Assembly: GCA_040143965.1 (NCBI GenBank)
Contig: JASJQH010006910.1
Span: forward strand, 1-42,383
Source of the DNA: Basidiobolus ranarum
Lineage: Eukaryota > Basidiobolomycota > Basidiobolomycetes > Basidiobolales
Reading direction: 5' to 3'
Length of the DNA: 42,383 nt
Position numbers and translations under genes: made by a program. A model generated the notes under the pieces. That model was given only the letters and a program-made list of their open reading frames with translations. It was not told the DNA's origin and ran no database searches. Shown here piece after piece: positions 1-9,600 of the stretch (position 1 is its first letter; each line of letters starts with the position of its first letter).

Positions 1-340
1 TTTTGGTTTACTTCCATATAGTCTTAGAATTCTCTATCTCAAGACTAGACTGTTCATCAGAATTTGCAAGAGTCAGAACCCTCTGATTAAGTCCTGGAGA
101 AGCTCCCACTTACACTAAGTAACTAAACATGAAGAGTAATGGGGTTGTTAGTTGAATTAATATATTGTTCAATGAGCTCAAATGGTCACCTTTAACTTGA
201 AACTTTTAAATGTGAGCCAGGATACAGCAGAATCCATCGTTATCCGAAGTGATGAAAGGAATGAAGAAACAAAATGAACTATGAATAAGCAAAGCTTAGA
301 AACCTTATTTAAACAAATTAATACTGTATTGGAATTTATT

Positions 341-440
341 GAGTACTATTGGAGATTTTTTAGCCACTATTTCGAGACTTATTGGCCACTATTTCAGGAC
401 TTTTTAAGCACTATTTTTGAGATTTTTAGACAATGATTGT
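341..440. repeat. Degenerate 22-23-bp tandem repeat, about 4 copies
   Basis: Successive units read roughly GAGATTTTTTAGCCACTATT, then variants of the same phrase with AGACTTATTGGCCACTATT, GGACTTTTTAAGCACTATT and a final truncated GAGATTTTTAGACAATG. The period is 22-23 bases and the copies are about 70-80% alike by eye. No gene is associated. Confidence 0.6.
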
Positions 441-897
441 CGCTCAGCAGTTTTCTCAATTGATCTTCATTGGCATTTAGGTTCTATTCAAATATTGTGT
501 TTGCTAAAGACTTAGAACACCTAGTTTAATAAGTGTTAACTTAAGCAACATTTACTGGTTCGTGCATTGTGAAGAAAAATTAAGATGTGTATAATGAATT
601 GAAAGAGCAAGCGTTGTTTAGCAGTGAAGAAAGTTGACCTAGAGCCGCTTTGTAGATACAAAATACTGATTGGCTTTACAGATGTACTGACTACATTGCC
701 ATGTTTTAAAATATGCCCTCTTTTTAAGTAAATGTATTAAGTACTAATAGGATAATACATTTGAAATGGATGTACATATGTGAATAGCATTACTTTTTGA
801 ACTATTTTCAGGCCGTATGAATAGTAGAGTTTTTCCCTCTGGCTGAAAAAACTATAGCTTTGAATCTTTGTCCCAACCATGACTCTCAAAGTATAAA

Positions 898-914
898 CTA
901 ACCCTAACCCTAAG
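898..914. repeat. Short interstitial telomere-type repeat (CCCTAA)2+
   Basis: The plus strand reads CTAACCCTAACCCTAAG, two full CCCTAA units plus partial units. TTAGGG is the usual fungal telomere unit. The C-rich strand reads 5'->3' rightward here, as at a left chromosome end. A matching G-rich run occurs at 19648-19666 on the other side of the GT/NRPS block. Confidence 0.6.
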
Positions 915-1288
915 TATTGAAACAGAAGTTCTGAAACATAGATAAATATCTCATCGTACTTGCATCTTGGGAGTAACAGTATAACCATTGAATCAATCAG
1001 AGGTTGTTGTCAGATCGTATATAAAGAAGCATCTAGCATGGCTTAATAGCATAGTCAACTTAGGGTTAGGATCAGCAGATATAGATGTGTAATCGTAAGC
1101 CCAATTGACCCATTATATTCACAAGCTACTCCTAGTTAAGTGTCGACTAAGTTGGTTGGATCTTCGTCATGAATAAATCTATTCTAAAGATGCTCACAGT
1201 AGAGCCTAAGCCAGCCATAGCCGAATCCTCATGCTAAATAAAGTAACAATGACGAAGCTATTTCTCCATATTGCATGCTTGATTGAAG

Positions 1289-1294
1289 TTTATT
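1289..1294 (-). terminator. Putative poly(A) signal of the glycosyltransferase gene
   Basis: TTTATT on the plus strand gives AATAAA on the minus strand, about 12 nt after the stop codon at 1307-1309. A short AT-rich motif like this can occur by chance. Confidence 0.4.
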
Positions 1295-1306
1295 TCAAAT
1301 GATGTA

Positions 1307-2662
1307 TTAAAATTCCCTCAGAAACTTCTCATATGCTGAATCCTCAATTTGTAAAGACTTATGGGACGCCTGATATGACTCTTCACTAATACGCTCATAT
1401 AGTGCGCGGTCATTTAGTAGAGATGTAACATGTTCTTCCCATGGCAAAATTGGGTTTTTCCGTACTTTAAGGGGCCCATGACGCTGAGCTTCTACCTCAT
1501 CAAGCTCTTTTTCATTCGTGGCCATTGCCACTGGTATAATACCATAGTTTACACCACATTTTGCCTCGGGAATTCCACCCACATCACTACATATGACGGG
1601 GATCCCGCGCAACATAGCTTCAACCACAACATTCCCAAAGGTTTCAAGCCAAAGAGAAGGTACAAGCAAGATCTTGGTTCTCTCCCAAATAGGCTCCAAA
1701 GTTGGCATTGAGGGAACTAGTTCCACGTTAGGAAGGTTTGTTAACAAGGAAGCTTGATACTCAGTGACGTCCCAACTTTTAACGGCAAGGAATTGTGTAT
1801 GAACCATCTTTTTTGCCAAAGAATAGAAAATGGAAAACCCTTTAATTGTGCCAGGGTTTATAATTACCACGCGGGCCTCGGGATTATCAAAGTTGTGATG
1901 GCGCGGGGCGTTGGCAGCATCAAAACGACTTGGATGTAGCGGAAAATGTTTTACTTTTATCTTCGTGCTGCCATACTTATAAATATAATCTTTCAAAGCC
2001 TTACTTACCGCCCAAACACCGGTAATCTTTGATTCCATCACTTTGGTATAATGCGAGTTGAATTCCTCAGGCCATACTTCAGAGAGCAGAGGGTTGACAT
2101 CTAGAGGGCCAAATGGTAATACGTTGGTCACGTGGGTGATGACAATTGTTTTGATGCCGCTGATCTCGTATGGCATAAATGTATCAGCCACCAACAGAGA
2201 AAGAGTAGAGTTGCATAGGAAATGGGTTGGTTGGAAGCGTTGTACTTCTTGTCGAATTAATTGCGTCAGAAAATCCATCTGTTCATTCTCAGCTTTTCCA
2301 ATAAACCACTCGGCTGGAAATGCTTTAGGAAAGTAACTATCGTCTAAATCATCCATACAGTATGCAACTACTTTGACTTGATTCACAGTCATTCTAAAGA
2401 GGCGGACATCTTTCGAGCTTTCCATAGGCGGGTGAATAAGTTCCACAGAATCAACGATAACCTGCTCATTCTGGGTCTCATGGAAAAAGCAAGCGACAAA
2501 TAGGAGGGCTTCATTCCCTCGTTTAGCCAGTGCCTCTAGTAACGATCTATCCGAACGCGGCCCTCCGGCGGTGACGAACAATCCAGGAAACATCTGGAAA
2601 TTCATGACTCGTAAGGGGCTCTCGTCAGAGTGGTAGAGATGTGGTTCATCGGCAGTGAGCAT
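1307..2662 (-). CDS. GT4-type (GT-B fold) glycosyltransferase
   Basis: A 451-residue uninterrupted frame. The C-terminal half carries the retaining GT4 signature: a VPSLWLETFGNVVVEAM segment with the E-x7-E pair at about E340/E348, followed by a GIPVICSDVGGIPE loop that contacts the sugar nucleotide. The N-terminal half has a GLFVTAGGPRSDRSLLEALA segment like the glycine-rich acceptor region of GT-B enzymes. There is no signal peptide or membrane segment, so it is probably cytosolic. It would transfer a sugar from a nucleotide sugar; donor and acceptor cannot be read from sequence. The start is supported by a TATA-like box 42-51 nt upstream. It lies 472 nt downstream of the NRPS thioesterase frame on the same strand, which suggests, but does not prove, that it glycosylates the NRPS peptide. 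Unlike the NRPS, it shows no lesion. Confidence 0.85.
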   Translation of the reverse strand: MLTADEPHLYHSDESPLRVMNFQMFPGLFVTAGGPRSDRSLLEALAKRGNEALLFVACFFHETQNEQVIVDSVELIHPPMESSKDVRLFRMTVNQVKVVAYCMDDLDDSYFPKAFPAEWFIGKAENEQMDFLTQLIRQEVQRFQPTHFLCNSTLSLLVADTFMPYEISGIKTIVITHVTNVLPFGPLDVNPLLSEVWPEEFNSHYTKVMESKITGVWAVSKALKDYIYKYGSTKIKVKHFPLHPSRFDAANAPRHHNFDNPEARVVIINPGTIKGFSIFYSLAKKMVHTQFLAVKSWDVTEYQASLLTNLPNVELVPSMPTLEPIWERTKILLVPSLWLETFGNVVVEAMLRGIPVICSDVGGIPEAKCGVNYGIIPVAMATNEKELDEVEAQRHGPLKVRKNPILPWEEHVTSLLNDRALYERISEESYQASHKSLQIEDSAYEKFLREF

Positions 2663-2703
2663 GTTGAAAATGTTCCTGTGGTATTCTCACATCTCGGTTA
2701 GAG

Positions 2704-2713
2704 TATTTATATA
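2704..2713 (-). promoter_or_regulatory. TATA-like box of the glycosyltransferase gene
   Basis: The minus strand reads TATATAAATA, 42-51 nt before the ATG at 2662. The same spacing recurs before several other genes in the window. Confidence 0.6.
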
Positions 2714-3096
2714 GAGGTCTGCGGAGTACAGCACTCTATCGTGCCACCACAGGCCTGGGTATGACTAATAGACGCCACCAATCATCAGCAATACTTACAT
2801 TTAAGGAAATGAATTTGGTCCTAATTTATGGTTCTCCACTTAATTTGTGTAGCAATTCTATGACTTTATTTGGCTAGAAAGATGCTGTGAACACTTTAGT
2901 ACGGTCACTTTATGCGATATCTTACACTACTAGTTGGTGTAAGCTCTTTAAGTAAACACTTTGGGTAGGTTCTTTAATCAGAATTCATGAGGTTGCATAT
3001 GTTGACTTGGGAAGTATTTCACACACTTTTTATTTAAACTTCGATATTTGGGCATTTTGAGCATTCACTTTGGTTGAGAAATAATCGGTGATTCTC

Positions 3097-3102
3097 TTTA
3101 TT
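3097..3102 (-). terminator. Putative poly(A) signal downstream of the NRPS thioesterase frame
   Basis: TTTATT on the plus strand gives AATAAA on the minus strand, about 33 nt beyond the TGA at 3135-3137. This fits the thioesterase frame, rather than the upstream TAG at 3657, being the natural 3' end of the NRPS gene. Confidence 0.4.
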
Positions 3103-3134
3103 AGTAAAATTTAGACTTGACCTGGTGCATACAA

Positions 3135-3656
3135 TCAGTTTTGCATATATTCAGCAATCTTAGAAACAAATGGTTCAAACATTAATTCATAATGCTCGGC
3201 CTCCACGGTATGGATGGTAACGGTATTTGCGTATTCAGTCCATCCATAGCAAGCTTGTTTGTTATTTCTTGTCTCCCTTTTTGACTTGGCTTTTATTAGC
3301 ACAATGTCGGCTGCAAGTCTGGTTGATGGTGGATTGTATTTCTGCATCAACTGTTTGTTACTTTCGATTTCATGCGAAATCATCTGAGCAACTGCTTCAT
3401 CCAAGTCCCAACCACCTGTTTGCGAGATCAGGTTAAAGTACTCCTCTCCAGTGAGGTCGTTATGACTTTCCTCCGACGCTAGATATTTTCTCGGGGCCAT
3501 GGTGTCTATGATGGTCACCTGTCTTACTTCCAAGTTTTGCTGTTCCATTTGACGAGCCACTTCAAAGGCAACTAGGCCCCCAAATGAATACCCATGGATA
3601 TAGTATGGTCCTTCACTCTGTACCTGTCGACGCGCCTTCACATATCTGGCTGCCAT
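3135..3656 (-). CDS. Type I thioesterase domain, C-terminal part of the NRPS (separate frame)
   Basis: A 173-codon frame coding for most of an alpha/beta-hydrolase thioesterase. It shows the nucleophile elbow GYSFGG (Ser24 of this frame), the acid in VTIIDTM (Asp51) and the catalytic His in EAEHYELM (His155), so the triad is complete. It would release the finished peptide from the last carrier domain by hydrolysis or cyclisation. The missing first ~45 residues of the domain (including MFIIHCATG) lie at the end of the preceding NRPS frame. The two are in the same reading frame, with the ATG at 3656-3654 following the TAG at 3659-3657 directly. Type I thioesterases nearly always carry this region as one stretch (…SIEEMAARY…), so this is a domain of the NRPS, not a free type II thioesterase. 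Confidence 0.85.
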   Translation of the reverse strand: MAARYVKARRQVQSEGPYYIHGYSFGGLVAFEVARQMEQQNLEVRQVTIIDTMAPRKYLASEESHNDLTGEEYFNLISQTGGWDLDEAVAQMISHEIESNKQLMQKYNPPSTRLAADIVLIKAKSKRETRNNKQACYGWTEYANTVTIHTVEAEHYELMFEPFVSKIAEYMQN

Positions 3657-6600
3657 CTATTCAATAGATTCAAAGAATGTAGATGTGCCAAGGGTTGGAT
3701 CACTAATTGAGTAGAGCGTGTGTCGCATGTACTTACGAAGCAAATCAAAATATGTCGCTATACCAGTAGCACAGTGAATGATAAACATGGGACTACTGGT
3801 GGATTTGCAAACAAGTGACATGCACTCATCCAAAGAATTTACATCAGTAATTTCGGTTGACTTTTCCGGAGTAATGAAAGTTTTCTCTAGAGAGGCAGAG
3901 AGAATACTAAATGCATATGGATCCCTAGAAATCGATACAATGGCAGTCACCATAGAAGATTCCCAAGATTCTAACCAAAGTTGTACTTGCTTTTCAGTAT
4001 GAAGTTCCTCGCTATAGAGTATCGATGCCTTGAACTGATCGTCCACAAAGTGAGCCATGCAGTTGAATATTTGTTGACGTCTAAATTCAGGAGAAATACT
4101 TTCCAAGTTGAAACTGTATTCAGAATCCGGCAAAATTTTCTCTAAAAGAGTGCTACTGTGACTTTTTTCAAGGGATTTCGGCATATATCCTAGAGTTATC
4201 TGCAATGGATCCGATTGCATCTTACTACTTTCAATTTCATTGCTGTATCTTAGGAGACCATAGTTTACTTCGTTTCCTCGAATTTGATGCTGCAATGTCA
4301 CGACTTGTCGAATTATATCTATAATTGTATCTTCTTCCTCCACTGATACAACAACGGGATATATAGCCGTAAACCAACCAACTGTTCTCGATATGTCGAT
4401 ACTACTATTCCATGGTTGGCGACCATGAAGTTCGAGAGCTACTGACATTGATTTCTTACCAAAGATAGCGCAATACGATTGGGCAAGTGATCCAATAATG
4501 AAATCAAGTATTGAAACATCTGAAGTTTTCTCACAGTAATTAGCAAACAGTTTTGAAAAGTAGGAATCCAATTTGAAAGAGAGTAAGCGCGTAGTCCCCA
4601 TAGTATTTCTATCAAGCATGTCAGGTTCGAATTGCAGTGGCTCAGTACTCGTTTGATCTGGCCATGATGTGCTATCTAGAGTTCTGCTGTAGTCGGCAAG
4701 CATGTTGCTCCATTTCATAAAAGATATCGATCGGTAGTCGCACTCCTGTCCTTGCAGTAACTGTTCAAGGTCGTCCCAGATAATTTGCCAAGATACCAGG
4801 TCAATGACATAGTGATGAACTGTCATAAATAAAAGCTGTTCCCCATTTGGAATATTATAAAGAGCGAATCGGAACAATGGCCCATTGATGATATCAAGGC
4901 TACGCTGAAGTTCATGAACATGGGACTCAACCTCTTCAACGGATTCGACATAGCGATGCTCTACATTGTACAATACTTCACTAATAGGATATACTCGCAA
5001 CTGCCATTTTCCACTATCTTGTTCAAAACGAGCACGGAATATATCATGAGCTTTAATCAAGAGATGGATAGAGTTTCGCAGTAAAGCAATATCAATCTTC
5101 TCGCGGACCCTAAGAAGCCAAGCTTGATTGAAGTGATTAACGTTTGTCTGCTGCATGCCTAAGAACATTCGTTGGTTTGGTGTAAGTTCCACTAGCCCGC
5201 CAACAACATCATCTTTTATTTCACGTCCTGAACTGTTCAGCATTGCTTGCTCCGCTAGTTTGCTGATGGTTTGGTGCTGTAAGATGCTTTGAACTGAAAT
5301 TTGAAGCATGCTCTTGCGGCACATTGAATTGATTTGAATAGCTAGTATTGAATCGCCACCTAGACTTCGGAATGTATCGTGTATACCAATTGTTTCTGCG
5401 GGCATACCTAAAACGTTGGCCCAAATCTGCTGAATACATCTCTCCACGTCATTTTCGGGCTGAGCTCGTGTGCTATATAGATTCCACTCACAATGCAAGG
5501 ATGAATGAACAATGAATAGATCTGAAAGTGCATTCCGATCAATCTTCTCGCTAGAGTTTGTTGGCATTCTATTTAAAGGTATCCAAATAGTTGGTACCAT
5601 ATAGTGCGGCAACGTCTTTTGAGCAAGAACCTGGATTTCATTAATATACAATGAACAGGATTTCATGTCTTTGTCGGTTAATACCACCACTTCAGAATTT
5701 TCTTCGGTTAACCCGTTGAAGGAAATAAAGGCCACCAACGCTTTACGAGCAGCCTGCATATCAACAACGAGCGGTAGAGTACATGCTCTAGATACTTGAC
5801 GATGCAAGTGAAGTGCGTGATCAATTTCGTCCAACTCTATACGTAGTCCATTAAATTTGATTTGATTATCCTTTCTACCGATCATCAGTATAGAACCATC
5901 CATGTTAAAGCGAGCCAAATCACCAGTCCTATACAAACGCGTACCGTCTTCAAACGGATTAACAACGAAAGATTCGTTGGTTAACTCAGGTTGGTTCAAG
6001 TATCCGCGAGCAAGCTGTGATCCGGATATGCAGAGTTCTCCAACTACTCCTAAAGGCACTTGCTGTAAGTTTGTATCAACCAAATACAACTTATTCGATC
6101 CAATAGGCTTGCCAATATTATTGCAAGAAGTATTTTTATCCAGTGACGAATGAATTGCAACAGCTACAGCCGCCTCTGTGGGCCCATATCCGTTACTTAA
6201 TTGAATGTACGGTGCCCATCTATCTCGAACTGTTGCATTCATCATCTCACCACCAAGTTGAAGACGTTTGAGACTTGGTAGTGCACCAGGATGAATCCGG
6301 CTTGCAATCGTTGTCGTAAGATTAGCACATGTGACATTCATTAACTCCATGATTTCTTCGAGTGATGATAGAAGTGAATCTTTAGAGGCCAAACAGATAC
6401 GAGCTCCGACGTATAATGGGAAATAAATATCCAGAACTGACGCATCAAACGAATAACTAGAAAACTGCAAAACCGAATCATCCTCGGTAATATTCCATAT
6501 TTCTCGTTGGCCACTAATAAAGTTACACACAGCCGCATGCTCTAACATCACACCCTTTGGTTTGCCTGTAGATCCAGATGTATATATTACATAGCACAAG

Positions 6601-9600
6601 TTCTCTGGAGATAGATTGCCATTTGTGGGATTAAGATCTTCATATTGCTGAATTAGATGCTGGTGGTCGTCAATCAAAATAAGGTGTTGTACTTCGAAGT
6701 TGTCTGCGTAGGGGCGTGTAGTGATAACAATCTCCGCTCGTACTTCTTTCACGATATGTTGAATACGCTCTAAGGGGCTCTCCGGGTCTATGGGGATATA
6801 TGCACCCCCGGCCTTCAACACAGCTAACATTGCCACTACCATATTGACTGATTTATCTAAGCATAATGGAACAAGCGTCTCGACTCCAACCCCAGCCGCT
6901 CTAAGGTAATGTGACAGTCTATTTGCGCGACTGTTCAACTCCAAATATGTCACAAATTCACTATTCTCGAATTGCACCGCAATATTGCTTGGAGTACGCA
7001 CCACCTGCTCTTCAAATAGCCCATGCAAGTATCCAGTGTGAGTATATTTTGTCGTCTTACCACTCCATGTGTTCAGCAATTCGTATTCCTTATTAGAGAT
7101 TATACTGAAATCTCGCACGCGAGAATTAGTATTAGTAACAATATTCACTAGTGCCGTCTTTAAATGCTCTGATATCCGTTCTACGTCCTCATGAGACACC
7201 ATGAAATCGTTATAGAGTATTGCAATTTCATGCTCATCTGAACCAGTAGATATTTGAACTACTAGCGGATAATCAGCAGGCATAGTGGTCGTCACTTCTG
7301 CGAGTCCAATTGAACTCTCAAGTGGATCCATATCTTCAGTGCCTAGATGTTGGAGAACAAGCAAGGTATCGAATAAAGTACCAGTTTGATCATCAGTGCA
7401 CTCCTTCTGAATATCCTGCAGACCAATGTTCTGATAACGATACTGTTGCAATTGCTCGGCGTGCATACGAGTCATTAATTCACCAAGAGTCAGCTCCTCT
7501 TCAAGATTGACTCGAAGTGGCAAGGTTGAAATACAAGGTCCACAAATTCGATCTATCCCATTCACAGGAACACTTCTTCCAGAATTTACGGTACCAAAGA
7601 CGACATCTGAATTTCCAGTATGATACTTCAGTACTATAGCCCATGCCAAGTTTATGACAGTGGCTAAGGTGATGTTGTACTTGGTAGTAACTTCCGAAAA
7701 GTCGATATTAATCTTCGACTTAATTGAGTTCTGAATCTCAGACTTTTGAAACAACGGTTTGGATCCTGATATAAATGACTTTGTAACTCCATCAAGAATC
7801 GTAGACCAATATTTAATTGCTTCTCCTCTACTGAGCTTAGCATGAAAATTGATAAACTGAGAGTATGGCGGCCTCTCAGTTATCACTTGCCTTTGATAAG
7901 CTGTCACAAGATCATCCACCATGAGATCCATTGACCATCCATCATACAATGCATGGTGTATCGTCCATATGAAATGTGATCTTCCATTGGCGCAACGGAG
8001 CACAGTGAATCGTGTTAACAACTTACCCACATCAATTCCACACTTTCGGTCGATAGCCAACACCTCTTCAAGTATTTCATCAATCACCTTGTCATCTGCA
8101 ATATTCACTTCCCGCCAATCAATCTTGTTTTTTCCAAGAACCACTTGCAACCCGTTCAGGTGCGAATAACCAGAATTAGTGAATATGACTGTAGTACGAA
8201 GGATGGAATTAGCCTCAATCACAGATATCCAAGCAGCCTTAAGTCTTTCAAAATCAACATCATCATCACATAAAAATACCCGTTGAGCTAGGTAGTCTGA
8301 ATTTGAATTCATACCGATCGCAAACAAAGCTTCTTGTAGTGGTGAGCAAGGATAAATATCTTCAACATCATCCGGTGAGATACCGCTTTGCTGAATTTCG
8401 TTATTCAACAACGCTTCGACTTCCTCTTGGTTCAGGCCAAGCAGCGCGTATCTTTCAATCTCTTTGTTCACTGCGTGCCTATCCTCTGTAGGTTCACATT
8501 GTTGGGATAGTTTTGCAATTGTTGGGTATTCAAACACTTTTTGGACAGTAATATCATAACCTCGCTCGCGAGCAGCAGCCACCAACTTGATCGCCACAAT
8601 AGAATCTCCACCCAGGCTGAAGAATGAGTCGTTTCTTCCTATATACTCCTCTGATAATCCCAGTATTGATGACCATAGCTTTAGCCATACTGTTTCAGTC
8701 TCTGAGAAATACGAAGAGCTACCATCACTGCCACGCTTTCCGAATCTATACAGATCGTCTGTGCCCATACTTTCCACTAAGTTAAGAAGCAACTTTCGAT
8801 CAGTCTTTCCACTGACATTAATTGGCATGCGGGTGAGTGGAATGAACGCACTCGGCATCATATATGGTGGTAATCGTGATGAAATATGGCCACGAATTTC
8901 ATCAATCTGCAAGGTAATGAACTCATCATCACTGGTTAAGATTGCCACTTCTCCATTACTGTTGCCATCAGAATCATCGAACTTGATGAAGGCAACCAAT
9001 GATTCGTGATTCGTTTCTTGATTAATGACCACTGGAAGGACACAGGTATTGGCAACACTTGTTTGTTGATGAATGATGTGCTCTATCTCCTCCAATTCGA
9101 TTCTTAGACCATGAAGCTTGATTTGATTATCCTTTCTTCCAAGTATCTCAATTGAGCCATCATAATTAAATCTTGCTAAATCACCAGTTAGGTACATTCT
9201 CTCCCCAGGAGTGACGGGATTTTCCACAAATACTTTTGCTGTCAAATCCGGTCTATTCAGGTAGCCTCGAGCAAGTTGAACTCCAGAAATGCACAACTCA
9301 CCAACCACTCCCAGTGGCACAACTCGAAGATTAGAGTCAAGTATGAATATCTTGTTGTTCGGCAGTGGTACTCCAACATTTCTACAAACCGTGTCCGTGG
9401 TTAGTGTGTGATTGTAAGTAACTGCTACTGCTGCTTCAGTTGGCCCATATCCATTACTTAGTTGAACATGAGGTGCCCATATATCGCGAACTGAGGTTGT
9501 CATCATTTCACCAATACAAATCAGCTTCTTCAGACTGGGACAGTCCTGTGGCTGAATTTGACCAGCAACAGTGGGTGTGAAATCAGCCATAGTGACCTGC

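Larger units (their letters stand above)
1..1306. other. Non-coding flank, no gene recognised
   Basis: AT-rich sequence without a convincing coding frame on either strand. It holds a degenerate 22-23-bp tandem repeat (about 341-440), a short telomere-type CCCTAA run (898-914), another single TTAGGG-containing stretch near 1059-1070, and the likely poly(A) signal of the glycosyltransferase at its right end. The 83-codon open frame around 737-988 on the minus strand has no recognisable domain and looks like chance. Confidence 0.6.
2663..3134. other. Intergenic spacer between thioesterase frame and glycosyltransferase
   Basis: 472 nt of AT-rich sequence. It contains the glycosyltransferase TATA box near its left end and a likely poly(A) signal for the NRPS/thioesterase frame near its right end. 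I see no additional gene. Confidence 0.6.

Noticed and set aside
3135-3656. Free-standing type II thioesterase gene
   Set aside because: It lacks the first ~45 residues of the fold, which are present in frame at the end of the NRPS; it is the NRPS terminal domain.
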